Below, piece after piece: positions 12,401-27,300 of a stretch of 64,000 bases of DNA. This stretch comes from Tomocerus qinae (Eukaryota > Arthropoda > Collembola > Entomobryomorpha > Tomoceridae), in contig CM034547.1 in the NCBI GenBank assembly GCA_020055645.1, positions 54,686,909 to 54,750,908 on the forward strand. Direction: 5' to 3'. Positions within the stretch are counted from its first letter, which is position 1. Each line of letters begins with the position of its first letter. Under the pieces are notes generated by a model. The model saw only the letters and a list, made by a program, of their open reading frames with translations, ran no database searches and was not told the origin of the DNA. The position numbers and the translations under genes are program-made.

Positions 12401-15355
12401 CAAAAAATCAAATAGCTCTAGTCTATTTGACGATAATTTGAAGCGAAATTCCAGCAAAGCTATTACAAAAACGGCACAACTAAAGCCTAAAGGAAGGTTA
12501 AAGCAATCCATTTTTGATGATTCTGACTCTGGTGATGATTTATTTTCTTCTGCCAGCTCCAGCAGTTCGAAATCTAAAGAAAAATCTTCCATATCAAACG
12601 TAAACCAATTTTTCAAACCGTCCCTAAGTATATTTACAGGGAGAGCTACTGAGTCTCTATTTGATGATCAAGAAGAAGATATTTTTTCAAGTGGGCAAAA
12701 AGTTAAAGTTAATGTAGGTTCAGAAGGATCTAATACTAGTGACAAATCTAAACCAAGTGTATCGTCTGCTACAGCAGAATCATATTTGCCTTCTAAAGAT
12801 CAGCCTGTTGCCGAGAAAGAAAAACAGATCTTAAACGATAGTAAATTTAACCCTTTGTCTACAAGCAAGATGGATTCAGAAGTTGGTTCAAGCAAGCCCG
12901 ACGAAGAAGAAACAGAAAGTTTATCAGCTAAAAACGGAGATACTGACTCTGGAACTAAATGTGGTCTTGATAGTAGCAGTCAGCCACCATCAAATGAACA
13001 AGCAATCAATACATCTGCATTTGCAGATAGCGTGATAAGTAAACCTGATGCTAAAGTTTCTGCTTTGAATAAGAGTAATAGCGTAGTTGATGGAGTAGTC
13101 AAAGATAAAGATTCATTGCAATCGAATGCTAATGCAATTTCATCGTCAGTGACACGTCCACAAAGCCTTCAAATACAACCTGACAAGCTTCCAACTTGTG
13201 AAACAACCAGTGTTCAACAGGATAGACATTTATTTTCAGAAAATAGTGAAAAAACTATGGTACATACCGTTGATGGAAATTCAAATTTCAAATCTAAACA
13301 TGAGGAAGTATCATCTTCAAAGGTTGCTTCACCTTCACCTAAAGAAATATCAGAGAGGACTCCATCAACAGACGCCGAAAAGGAAATCGGAAAACTAAAG
13401 ACATCCGTTAAATCAATTGCAAGTAGTTTAAAAATCAATCCACTTGCTCTCCGCCCTGGATCACGCCCACATAAATCTTCTGAGTCAACTTCCCAACCAT
13501 CCACACCTACCTCTGACCTCATAGTTCCTGATCCTATTCCTGTTCATGAAGAGTCAAAGGGTCTTCTTACAAGTGTTGCGAAAGTAAATGCATATCTTTA
13601 ATTAAAACTTGATATGTATTGGTATTATTACTCCTCAATGAATCTAATATGGAATTTTCTTATTGATTACACAGAACAGACCAAAAATTTTGCAACAAAG
13701 ACGTCCTCCTTCTCGTAAGCTCAGAAAATCAAATTATAGTGCCGATAGCATTGATGGAAAGGAAGAATTGTCCAATAACACAAACGCTGGTCCTGAAATA
13801 AAAACGCCGACCCAGGTCAATGATTTGGTTTTTGGCGTTGGTGATGAATCTGAACCTACATCCCCTACAGTACCTGCAGACATCTTGTCCCCATCTACGG
13901 AAGAAGAAGATATATTTTCAATTGGTAAAGCCATAATAATAATGTATTTGGTAATAAGATGAGTTCAGAGTTAACCTTCCAAAATTCTAATGCTTTTAAG
14001 ATATTATTGTTATTTAACATTAATGTAATATTTAAATTCATTGTTTCACCTATGTTTTAATTTTTTGTCCTGGTTTCAGGTATAGAGTCTAATCAACGAT
14101 CTTTTAGTGTTGAGATTGCTTCACCCAGTGATGATTCAATTCTCAAGCCTCGCGAAAGCAAAATTCAAAGTGAAGTAAATCAATCATTCGTACCAGTAGA
14201 AAGTTTAACAAACAATCCCCCTGAGACAAAATTAACTCAATCGACATTAGATCCGTCACAGCATTATAATGACTCAGTTGAAACTAGTCGTCCTTTGTCG
14301 CAAAACCATCGTAATCCTACAAGGATTACTTTACCTTCTTCTAAAATCACTCAATGCTCAGACAGTGATTCAGACGATTTATTCTCCAATATGAGCCGAA
14401 AAATATCCCATGATTCGAATTCACTGAAGTCGAAAGTGAAAGGTGACGAAGATTTGTTTTCCGAAAAGCCGTTGGCCAAACAAACATTAAGTAAGTACTA
14501 AAATTAACAGAACTTATTTACTCATTATCAATAATTTTTTACAATTATTAATCTGTTTGCTCTATAAATGATACCGTCCTAATTCGGTATGAGTGCACTG
14601 GTAATTAAAAATTAGACTCATTGACATACTTGATTGTATTGTGTCGTAAATAAAATGAAGTGTGAACTTCATTGAAACTGACAAATTAATTATTTTCAGA
14701 CCGTCAAATAAAATCTGCCCCACCAGTGGCGCAGACTAATATACAAACCGAATCACCTCAGATCGACACGACCAAGGATGTGCAGGCTGGAACAGAAAAT
14801 GTTAACGGGCAAAATAGAGCTGCAAAGACAACTAAGAGCTTATTTTCCGATAGTGATGACGAAGATATTTTTATGCCAAAAAGTAAAATACCTTCTAAAC
14901 CCAAAGTTAAGGAAAAGGTGGAAGAACAAGTGAGCAGCAACGTCGTTCCATCTTTGATGCCCAACAAACAGAAAGGGTTGTTTGATTCGGATTCGGATGA
15001 CGACAATCTATTTGGAACGAAAGTAAAGAAACCTAACGTTGCCAGTTCTGCAACAACTCAGAATGTTATCACATCCTCAAAACCTGTGTCTGCTATTAAA
15101 ACCTCGCGTGCTGCAAAATTGTTCAGTGACTCCTCCGATGACGGTAAATATATTAAGTTACGTAATATTATATGTTACAATAAAATAAGCGAATCTTATT
15201 TGTATATAATTTTAATATTTTTGACAGACATCTTTTCTTCCTCGAAACCAGCAACTAAAGCACCAGCACGCAAGACCAGTGTGGAAAAGCAAACCAAACA
15301 GTCCTCTGATGATATTCGGCATCATATTTTTGATGATCCATTAAATAACATTTAA
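9442..15355 (+). CDS. WASHC2: FAM21 / WASHC2, WASH-complex subunit (13 exons, 1316 aa)
   Basis: FAM21 is the long tail subunit of the endosomal WASH complex. It links WASH-driven Arp2/3 actin nucleation to retromer on endosomes. Exons used: 9442-9531, 9721-10023, 10159-10404, 10491-10625, 10712-10823, 11443-11667, 11763-11815, 11912-12198, 12317-13583, 13675-13924, 14080-14490, 14700-15143 and 15228-15355. The phases chain and sum to 1317 codons including TAA. Identity rests on several points: the head domain with EFLMLSNTQFVENRV in exon 2; LPHLIGTSKFF in exon 3; IPAGAVPMLGG in exon 8; the KINPLALRPGSRP and RPPSRKLRK blocks; and the C-terminal IFDDPLNNI. The tail between is low-complexity and disordered. 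It carries repeated acidic LFa motifs such as LFGDDDDDLFG, LFDENSDDDLF, IFDDSDSGDDLF, LFSDSDDEDIF and LFDSDSDDDNLF, the known retromer (VPS35) and CapZ-contact type. The length matches animal FAM21 (about 1300 aa). The ATG at 9442 is the first in its frame. The exon 2/exon 3 junction is the weakest: the donor at 10024 and acceptor at 10158 were chosen to keep frame. Confidence 0.92.
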
Positions 15356-18300
15356 CAAAAAGTCAAACAGCTTCATATTTCAAGGCAATAAATGATAGGT
15401 ATACGTATTCGTTATCAGATTTAACAGAAAAACGATTTTCTTAGTGAGCTATAAAACTTTTCAAAATAGCAATAATTTTACACGTATAATATAGTTTTAC
15501 ACAATGCTGTTAGCTATAAAAGTGGTAGGCTCAACGAGAAGTTTAAATTAGATCTGATGGTCCGGAACATTTGGACGGACAGTCGATACATCGTTGTATC
15601 GTTTGCTCTGGGCATAGAAAACAACAATATTGGTGCAATTACCGCTCATTGAGACTACCACATACACATTTTCAAATAAAGTGATTTACAGAGATAGCCT
15701 ATATCTAAACGCTATTTGATTAGTACGCTTGTTTATGCAAAAATTTTGGGGACCAAAGCATTTTTGAAGGATACTAAAACAGTATCCTTTCGTTTTCAAA
15801 TATATAGATGAATGTCTCATGTTATATTGTTATTTCCTTTATTATTATTATATTGAAACGGTGTACCTAATGTGTTGCAATTTTTTATAAACGTTTCCTT
15901 TGCTAAAGTAATGCTTGACATAAATTTAAATAAAAATTATTCTTTTTTTGTTTAAGTCTAGCAAAGTGAATACTGGTTGTCTGTAGAATGAGAATATTGC
16001 CCTTGACCAATTAACCCAATAATGCAAACTTAACCTAGAACAGGAAGAGGGTAGATCTATTGGTTATCGCTCCGCATGAATATTATTAATATCAAGTAGT
16101 TCTATCTATTACAAAGTTTACATGCACAGCCACGTACGAGTATAACCTTCCTCTTCAATTCAAAATTATTATTCTAGCATATTTAGAATAATTTATGTAC
16201 ATGGTAGTACATCATAAACATCAGTTATAAAACTTTTGAATTGTCGTCCATTTACTCATGTGCCCTTAAAGTGTAGCGGCCCACAGTTTTTTCCAGATGT
16301 AGTAACTAACTACTAATAATAATTTTTAACCCAACTTCTTCAATGACCTAATCTTTTGAAATATTGAATGGGTGTATTATGTTATACTATTTTCCGTAAT
16401 AGCATAACGTATCATATAATATTGCCTCTTATCCGTAGACAATCATTCGTCCTTGCCAGCATTTCCCTGCTATGAATCTTTAAATGATATTATTGTAAAA
16501 CGCATGTGTCGCAATTGATTGTAGAGCTTATCAGATGTAAACTGTTAATTTTGTAATAATTACCTTAATTACGGATTATGAACGCATGTACATAGTGTAG
16601 TACTAGATCGATTTCCGTATTGTGGATAATAATTTTCTGTCACATAAAAACCAAAAATCATTGACCTAGAATCTAGTATAATATTGTAAGTATAGTAAAT
16701 ACTAATGTCTATTGTCCACTCACAAGGAGATAGCATTTAAGAAGACACTTTGTAAGAGGTGTATAAAATATAACCACCTGTTTAGTTACAATTAACGTAT
16801 TAATAACATCGTAGTAAGTATATATACATACTATAGTAATCGTTGTAAGTGTTAATGCATATGGTTTGCATCACACTACTGCATACTGAAATGAATTCAT
16901 AGTCACGTTTAAAATGAAATTCGACTACTAATAATAATGTACCTTAATTGAACATACCACCAAAATATTATTGCATCCTAATGTAACCGCAATGGGTTTA
17001 CTAGTAATGTATTACGTAACATTCCGCTATTAAATGCTGTAATAGCTAGGTGATAGTAATAATGATTTTCTTTGCACTACTATACGTTATTGCTATGTTA
17101 TAGATGTTCCTTGCAATAAAATGTCTGGTAAAAATGAAATTTTATTTATAATCCTGATGGGTAGAGTTTGTTTGCTTGCATTAAATATGTTCAACTCATC
17201 AAAACTAAACTTAAACTAAAGCATCTAATAGTAATTTACTGTTAGTAGTGTTATACTTGGAAGTACATTGCGAATAATATATATTAGTAATACCTATAGA
17301 ACAACTGTTTTGAGGAAGCCCAATTGGGGGTAATTCTGAGTGTTCGATACTATTATTGCAGCAACTTGTCCTTGAGAAGAACAAATATGAAATAAAATAA
17401 AATACAGTTCTTTGGCCTATAGAATGCATGCCTACTTGTAATAAATTAGGATGTAAAAGCACTCTAAGGATTTGACACTTTCTTGATATGCATTAGGCAT
17501 AAATAAATGTTTATGTAAATGCGCTGCAGTGTCATATTAATGGTAGAATGAATGAATTTATTACTGATGTCAAAAACATATGACATTTGCCGACACGACA
17601 CAGTATAACATTAAATAACTATTGCAAATAAATAAATCATTAAAATTAAGCTAAGAATAAAACAAAGTTTTGATTTAAATGATTATCATGATTTAGGTAT
17701 AATTTCTTTCCTACAGTAGAAATAGAAGTTGATAAATCAATGTTCAAGCTGTGCCAAGGAGTTCCAGCAACCGAATTGAAGGCGTTTTATGTTCTTTGTT
17801 AGCAGATTCATATTTCAAGAGAAAGAAGTAAGAAACAACTATTACTAGGCATTTATTAATACTCTATTGCAATCAATGGCTTACATTTACTTCCACATTC
17901 TTTCTCGTGACAACATGCAAGCATAATTTCAATCAAGTCATTACTTCACGTGTGTTTACAAGTACGTAAGTATGTTTGGATAATGTACCTGAGTCGACAG
18001 CTCTCATACCTTAGCAAATGTCAACCTAAAGCCAAATATTGCAATAAAAGCAGTAAGTAAAGTAAAGCAGCGCATGATTTCTCAACTGCTGGGTTTGTTT
18101 GCAGCAGTAGCCATGGCTAAGACGGTTTTTCGTGTACGTATCCATTTGGCACATGAAAAATGACTAAAGTAAAAGATAGGGTAGCAGGCAGGGAAATGAC
18201 CTGCTGATGATGTTATTGTTATACTTACTGTTTTAAGCTCGTGTCCGGACTGATTTCGTACTTTTGCAAATTACATCAAATAAAGCACCGCAGTAATACC

Positions 18301-21300
18301 TGCGGCGTTATTTGCTATCTAATTGAAACCATGTCATACAGTGCAGACCCATTAGACTTTGGAGTGGAGTTGATCATTAGTGTTTTTACCACATCATACA
18401 AACTTCTTTTGACGTAAAGATTCATTTGGGCTCCTCCACTTGTACAGACAAAAGACGTGATTCCTCCCATTCAGATACTATGTTACATCTACGATATTAA
18501 ATTTTGTTATAGGCATTATTCAATCATTAGTATACATATAATCATATTTTCTTTGCCGTGTCCATAGACTGGAAAATCATTGATTAAAGCATGCCTTAGT
18601 TGTCCTTGCTATTACAGGACAGGCATTTAATACACGGGAAACATTTAGAATCGCCTTTACAGGTATGGCTTATTGGCACACAAATGTCAGGAAATCAATG
18701 TGTACTTCTTAATGGTTTTCCGATAAGTAGTCAAACTCAAGAACACAATTTATAGACATAGCAGGATATGCACATAATTTTCTTTGTTGCCGTTTCAATT
18801 CTGGAACTATTGTCCTCACTCAGTACCCTGGTAGCACAGAGTCCGTATTCTTCTGCATATTTGCCTATGATGGAAGTAAATAGCATTAAATCGGCCACGA
18901 ACAATAAGTAAACGTGTCCTTGGATTACATAACCTTGATGTCGATTCATTCGAGTGCAAGAACTCGGTCGTCACCACCGAAATATTCAGTGTTTCCTCCT
19001 ACCACTAATATATTCTCAGGAATTGTCAAAATCCATTTACCACACTAAAAAGCTACCGAGAAAGAATTGCTCTTCATATGTGTGAAACTTCATTACCTGA
19101 AAAATAACAAGTCATAAATCTTTGAGGTTTCCTAAAGGAATTCGTTAGAAGAGTGATTAATTGGATTGGAGACTTCAAAAGTGCACCGCCTACATCCAGA
19201 CCAGACACAAGTGTTGTGCATAATCTACATCTTTATCACAAAATGTGGATTTACTTATCAACCAAAGCGCTAGACTCTACGCATGCTAAATAACAAAGTT
19301 CTCGCTGTTTTAATCCTATGAAAAATATCTGTGATACCGAAAACCTGCTAATTTTATAAACGTTACCAGTGTAATCGAGATCAATTTTAATATAAATACA
19401 TGAATATACTACAATTACATCTACAACTCACTTTTGACATGCTACCACATTCCCTCTAAAATTATCTACATTTATTTAGATTGCAAAAATGTGACGCGAG
19501 AGAACAATTTCATTGGAATAACAACTTGTCATGGTATGACCTAAAAACAAAAAGTGATTTTAAAAATAATTACATTTCTGCATAACACTCATTAAGCAAA
19601 TAACTGCATGTACATGACATGTACTTTACTGAAAGTGCATTCACAAGGCGTTCCAGATTTTTCTTACAGAAATAGCTATGTCATGATATAACATAACTGA
19701 ACACTTAATTACATAAAAATTTACTTACAAGTACATAAACAATTGTATGGTATAATTGTAATAGTGGGTCGATTGTGTATGTATGTATAATTAACTGGTG
19801 CTTATAGAATTACATCACTGTGTAAGATACGGCTCAAGTGGCAACAATTTTAATGTCTTGTTTGCTTAAGAGGTGACATGATGTCTTTACATGACAGACA
19901 ATCAGACATGAATTACAATTCAAGTTTTATTCGCATATTTGTCATTTGAAGCATAAAGAACATAATCAAAGGATAGTGACAACTCCTGTTACACACGCTG
20001 CTTGTAAATTGTAAATCAAACATTTCCCATTTGGAGAGAGAAAGTAACTACCAAATTATACTTTGGTTCAACTCTGCAGCAACATTGAGTGAGTTATCTG
20101 TAATCCTTAATGAATTGTTCGTCTGATCAGATACATTGTGTTTGTTGTCTTGTTTGTTAATATTGTTCGTCGGATTTATAAAAGTATATATCTACATGTT
20201 ACTTACTACAGAAGTATAATAATACATTTAAATGGAATAGACCGAGTGAAATGAATTGTAGTGTATAAAGCAGTTCTTCGGATAAACATCTGTAAAGGGA
20301 ATCATAATACAGACAGTATAGGCGTAGGTACTTGTATCTTTTGACCTGACGGCCAAAAGATGTGTGACCATAAAAGGAGAGGTTGCGAAGGAAGATTGCT
20401 TTGTGCCATTTGCATTGTCTCAGATAAGAAACAGACTCTGTAAGAAGACTTTGGTTAAGGATGGGAGGAAACAATTGAGCATTGTTTGTCTGTATATTCT
20501 GTGACGGGACTGTTATATTCCCCTTGTATCATCACCATTGTAATAATGTTTGTTAGAACACGGAATAGTAAATCCGACAGGCAGTCATTGGCAATTATGG
20601 CTGCTTTCTTCATCCTCGTGTGTATAGTCATATTTGATGGGCTTTATCGATGGATGTACTAATAAGATATTAGTGAGCCATTTTAATTGTTAAATAACTC
20701 TAGGAGCCTAATATTATTCAAGGATACAAATCCCAAGTATAAAAATAACTTGCAAAAGATGGTTTGACATAAAAGGTATGAAGGTATGTATACCATTTCT
20801 AACCTCTACCATTACATACCCGTAAAATTCTTGCTTACAATTACCATTTTTCGATTCATTGGAAAACTTGCTTTTGTTTACGTTATACTGACTTCAGTAA
20901 AAATTCCACACTTATTACGTACTTAGGGTATTTATTTCCGTGTAGAAGCATTAATTTTTAATACATAAGGAGAACTGAAACCTTATAATAAAGAGCATTC
21001 GCAAATATACGGCTCATTTTATGTGTCATGTAATAATAAAAGGTACATGAAGGCAAGAAAAGTGTAAATGATGTGTTATGCCATGATTTGAAATCAGTGT
21101 GCATTACTGTTGTAGGTGGCATGTATATAAAGTGAGGTTTTGATGGCCCACAGGGTGTCTTCATGTAAAGTAAATACAAAGTAAACAAATAAATTTAAAC
21201 TTGAGTGCATAGTGCATGTAGACATAAAAGCAGATATTTTATTTCATTGCAGCATGTGCACATATGGAATCTCAGTTTACAAGAAAAGGTAGATTGTTTA

Positions 21301-24300
21301 GTGTAGGTTGATATTACCAATTGTAAACGTAATTATAAATTAATGTACTTTCATCTCACAAATTCTGTTTTATTCCTATCCTCAACTTCTCTGTCTAATG
21401 ATGTTCAATTGCAAAAATTTATGCCGTATTAAGAATAAAATACTTGAGACTCATTACTAGTGAAATCTGCAGGTGTGCTTTGGAAAATACTTTTACAAAT
21501 ATTCCGTAGGTTGAAGTTCCAGATACTCAAGGTGTAGGTTTTGCACCAAATTGAGGTTTTAACTACGAATAAAATCACAAGTAGGCGACAACTGCAAAAC
21601 ATCTAAATCTGGATGTGAAATAATCAAGTGATCTTAATGTATCCAGAATCCAGTCAAAGGTTTACAATAGAAAATAAGTTGAGAGTGTCTACCATTGGGG
21701 AATTCTTAGATTCAAAGTGACGATTCAGTATCCAAAACTTCCTTCCAGCCATTTAAGTAAGTTATGTGGGTTGTTTCTCAAAACTAGTTTTCTAAATCGT
21801 AAACACATATTGAACGTGTTCGGCTTGTGACGGAGTATCTGAGAAATATTCACCAGCTACTTTATTGGGTTGTTAGCGTGGTCCCTCTTAAGAATGAAGC
21901 ACATTATACCATTGTAAGTTGTAACTATTTTGAAAAGTTATGGTGAACTTGGCCAAAGTGTCACATTGTATTCCTTTTAAAGGATTATCTATGACTAATC
22001 TCGTTTTCTCTGTAATCGAATAGTTAATAGTTTTACATAAAATCTTTATCACTACTAAATAGTTGAGATTCAGCATCGAAAATTTGCATAGTGGATATAG
22101 ATGCTCATTTAGGTTTTTCAAATACGTACCGCTTTTAAGAACCGAAATAATTATGAAATATTACGCATAATATTTATCTTTCCTTCACAAAAAACGTGAA
22201 GGACCAACTTCGATCTCTTCATTATCATAATAATCGTAAATAGTAATACTTTAGAATCGACAATTCTATACGAAATAAACGACAATCCAATACTGACCAT
22301 GAGATTTACTTTTTTCCCCAAAAGTTATGACTTGTTTATTCACTTTTGACATGCTATTGACACTATACGTACTAAAGTGAGTTATAGGTATACAAGTAAA
22401 AATATTTTAATTAAACACTGACTAATTATATACAAAACACGATATAACTTATATAACTATGTAGATAGCAATTTAGATAGTGAATCTTAATTATTTAGCA
22501 AATGCTATATAGAAAGTGATATTTCAATGTATCATTCAGTCCTCCTACTTACCTAGTATAGAATGTCATAAATAAGCTTTAGATAGGTGTGCATTTAAGC
22601 CTTCTCTAGTTACGTATGTACTGAATATAGAATATTTTTTTCCGTTGTGACCAAGTTACCCATCTATAACAAATATGACTAATTTACATTACGATGAAAA
22701 GTACATGCATTTAAACCTAACAAAATGTGATAGATGGTGACCATTTTCGTGTTGTGAATGGTGTAGGTACAGTATGTGCAAAACGATCGTCTTAAGTGTG
22801 TGGGATGACTTGACTGTACTTGTACTTCTGCGAGGTCGCCTTCCCTGACGTCCACTCCACGAGTCGATACTCTGATCTTCCTCTCTATACACTAGTTCTT
22901 ATCGGTACCTTATCATCAAGACAAGTTTACTCTACATATCTGTAGTGGTGTATGTATAAGGACCCCTGTCATTGTGATGGGCTACAGAATCTCTTTTATT
23001 CCAATCTGCTATTATTCTGTGTACTGTGATGTCTACCTGTGCTGCGGTTGTGATCATTGTGAGTGATTTTGAATGCAGATGCAGAACTTGTAAACGCCTT
23101 CGAGAAAATCAAAACGAGACAACGCAGCACATTTACGACGACGGCCGGCGATGACCATAAAAAGGCATCCTTTCCATTTCCGAAATGTCCAAATGCAATG
23201 TAGGTTGACTATATGCACTCTCTATACCTATATAGCTATGCCTCCATGACCATAATGAATGTCTTTTGTGATGTGTTTTGTATTAGGAGGATGTGACATC
23301 ACAACTCATTCGAGCTGGGACTGACGGTACCTTTCATTTGTTAACAGAATGTGTATTACACCTCATTTGTTTGTAAAGGTACGATTGATTTTATAATAGT
23401 GTCAGTAGTGTGAAATACTGATCAATAAATTACAGACCCAGACTTTGTACACTCACAAAGTGTAATGGGTCAACTATATCTCATCATTATGAAAAACTAC
23501 TCAAAAGAGACAATTGATACTAGAGCATTACTACAAGTTACAAAACTAAGTTACAAAACCATAGTTGACTTACATGGTTGGTTAGGGGTAATTTTTATTT
23601 TTGCATTACAGATAAAAGGGATAAAGAACTGTTTGCTTTAAAATGATCCAAAATCATTTGCACATTGTCAATCACCAAAAGTGTGAAATCGTAATAATAA
23701 TATTTGTTGTGTATGAAGGATGCATATTGCAGGTCGAGACAATAATGATATTATGGTTGTACTTGTCTCAGCCACTATTCTCTACCCAGATAGTAATCCA
23801 ACTACTCATTTTATCGAAATCATTATAAATTAATGGTACCATTTTCATCCAATCAGTGACACATCAATCCATCAACAGTCTTATCTTGTCACTGCCTTTA
23901 TTTATCGTCGTAGCTATTGATTGACTAAAGGTTAGAGAGAAAATACGTGTCACTTTGTGTGGGATGGCTTGGTGTCTATTAGTCTCTGTCAATAAGTTGA
24001 TGGGACGGCTACTTACCAAGTCAGTCGGAAGCATGAGAATGTCGGTGAGCTAACAGGATAATTCTACTCTTTCATATATAGCAATTTACCGTATTTGATA
24101 AATGACTTCAAATGGGAAAGTAAAGAAAAGTTTTTAATGTCTCATTATATTGCATGCCTAGTTATAGTTCATAAAATATGTAAAACCATTAAATGTAACA
24201 AAATAATAGTATGAAGCTATTGTCAGTTGGATTAGTGCCTCTTACATTTTGCCACTTTCATACACTTAGTAAAAATTTTGTCGAATATTATAATATGCAG

Positions 24301-27300
24301 AAATCTCTTTGGGGTATGAATTAGCAATCTCATAATATTTCTCTGAATTTTAATTTATTGTACTAATGGATAACACAGGTTTGAAAAAATCTTTGCATTG
24401 TAATTTGAATAAATTGCTACTCGTTCTACTAAAGTCAAAGTCTTTTCTTTAAATTAGTTTCTGCAAATTGGATTCAATTAATTATAATCTGTTGTATGAA
24501 ATTTAACAAATTCAATTAGCACGTTATAATTAAGTGCTAAATACCCCTCATAGTTTATCTGATAATTGGACCATGAATAATTTGTAGTGTGTAGGTACTT
24601 TGTACGTAATATTCTATAAATGTAATAATGAGAACAGGAGTGGGAAGGTGTAAATGAAAGTTGGGGGAGTTCTGAGATGGTACAAATATTATGTTGTTTG
24701 CTTTGCTGATGACGTTGACATGTTGATCTGTCTGGTAGCTAGATCATGTATATTTTCAAATTGTAAGGCACAAGGTTTTATAAACAAGGTGGATATCTTG
24801 GGTCTATCACATTCACATGGCATTGCCATATTACGTTTACAGGTGCATGATACAATCATTTCATGAGTCCTTTTGTAACCTAAAACTTTTAAGACGACAT
24901 TTATGAATTCCTTATGTCTGAAAGGGAGACTGACAGAATACTCATACGATCTTTAAGCATGACTTTTTATCAAGACAACATAATAATACCTTTTAAGGGG
25001 ATTTTTTGTTTGTCCCATTTAATTCAGCTTTGAATAATCCTTGCTGGAGACAAGGCTACCACTTACTACATGCGAGTTCAAACCTTATTTGAAAAACATC
25101 ATTATTTTGATATCTTTGGATTTTTGCCTCTTGGCTATTTTAATAAACTTGACAATTCAATTGAGCGTTATGTAACAGTATTACAGTAGCATGTATTTTG
25201 TCAGTGAACTGTATTTCTGCCAATTTGCAATCTTTTTCTATAATAACATCGGCGAAGTTACAATTTAAGACTTGCAAAATTCTTACGTAAGTGTAATCAA
25301 AAATGCAGTAAAATATCGTACCGTCTAGTAGGTTCATTTACTAGTATTTCAAAATATTGTAAATGCATCTTTTAAATAATATAGACTAGGAACCTTATCG
25401 CTTTGCAATTTGAGTGCGATTAATGGATCAAAAATTGACTGGATTGGATACTCTCAGAGATGACTTCACTATGTGTCATCCACTATCTACCAAGCATATA
25501 TGTAGTACCAAACCTTTTCATGACACAATAATAATAAGTGATAATATAAAGTGATGTATAATTACTAATACTAGTATTAGCAGTTTATCATTAGGTTTAA
25601 ATCAGTATTTTGTAGGAAACAAACCTATAGCTTTAATACTGTAGACGTATTTTAATGTCTGCCAGACAATTGCTTAAAGATGTTTTCACTATACAAACCT
25701 GAATAACAAAACAAATATTTTTTCCATCTGTAATCTGGAATGATAGAGTAGTTTGGAGTCTGCTGGAGTGAGCAAAGCATTTAATGTGTCTTTGTGTGTC
25801 CCTAAATGAGAGTAGGTATCTGTATAAATGCATACTGGTGCTGTGCATACCTAATTTAATATGCGTAGTGTACGATTTACCTATATAGCAAGTGTTCTTG
25901 CACGTTGAGCACTGTACACCTGAGCCCATATATAATACCAGCATAGAAAATTGTGTATCCTTTCTAGTCGATCGCTAACCATTTTTTGCATATAATTAAA
26001 TTGCAGATGGTATATGACCACATTCACTTTAGGAGCGATGTACATATATTTACAGCCTACTATCTTTACTACCTGTAAAGCTATCTTCTCACCCTATCTT
26101 TTTATACCCCAGTAAGTATGCATTGCAGTATTCATTTAAAATAATATTATACTAGTAACACAGAGGTATGTAGGTAGGCTTACCTCACCTTGCCTTATGT
26201 ATAATACAATACATCACACAATTGCATTCTCACTTGGTTGATAGGAATGTTAGGCATACAAATTGCTTAAGCTATATAGCCAAAGCTTCGAGTTAAAGAT
26301 TAGCCATAGCCAAAGCGAGAGTTTTAATGTGAGTTAGCCATGAAAAGCGAAGAATCGACGAGTGGGAGTCTTTTTTGTTTGCTCACTCAACTTACTCACT
26401 TGACTTGGCTTATGCATGTGTTCTTGGTAAGCATTGTACTTGTTGAGAATGAGCGAATCGTCTTTCTTGCAAGGCACTCCAAGTCATTTCAACCTGTTTA
26501 AATTGTTCACGTTATGTCAGCTCTCAGTCTTGATTTAACCACAGACAGTGTCGGACATATCCCAACTGAACACTATACAATCACTGTCTGTATTTCTGTA
26601 GTTTACATAGTTTATTATTTACTCAGTTTATTTATAGCTTAGAATTTATTAGCACAAATAGGTAGTAACATAGAAAGCATAATTTGCTAAATTGCAATTG
26701 TATCGATACACAAGTACATGCAATGTAATATATTTTCGCAATTATTTCGTTGTGAGTGAATAATAATTACTCGCACACTTGGTCGGGCGTTGCAATAAAA
26801 ATCTGTATGTAAACTCGTGTTAAGCAAAACTAACCTAGTGCAGTTTCGTACAGATTCAATGTGAATATAGTCTTAATATACTACACAGAAGGCATATTAT
26901 GTCCAATCTCATGAAAAAACACCTACCCATACATTTACACACATCGTAGAAGTACATAATATTAATTTCCTGTAGTCCACACAGATACATTACAGATACA
27001 AGCTACACCTTTCCTGTTCTTTACGTAACGCAACATAAAATACTCTCTATTATTTGGCTCATTATTACTCTTGTGTTGTACCAGACCGATTGTGAACTCA
27101 ACTGTAAATATCAAGTGGATCCTACTGTGAGTTCTACAATTCAATTATACCTACCTGTCCAAACGCATAAAACTATAACTAATACTACTACTATTTACTA
27201 CTAGACAAAAATACGCATATGGTACACACAAAAGTGCTCTATAATCACATCCACGTTTTTACCATGAGCTTTGTTAAAATTTAGTGACTGTGCTTTACGT

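Noticed and set aside
15144..15227. Stop-free 84-base stretch in the FAM21 gene that could be read as coding
   Set aside because: It begins GGTAAA and ends TTTTGACAG, and splicing it out restores an LFa motif (SSDDDIFSS). The retained peptide would be hydrophobic and alien to the tail.
24654..24866. Open frame containing FADDVDML, resembling the catalytic ADD box of reverse transcriptases
   Set aside because: Nothing else of a reverse transcriptase is readable upstream or downstream in any frame. An isolated four- to eight-residue match is expected by chance.
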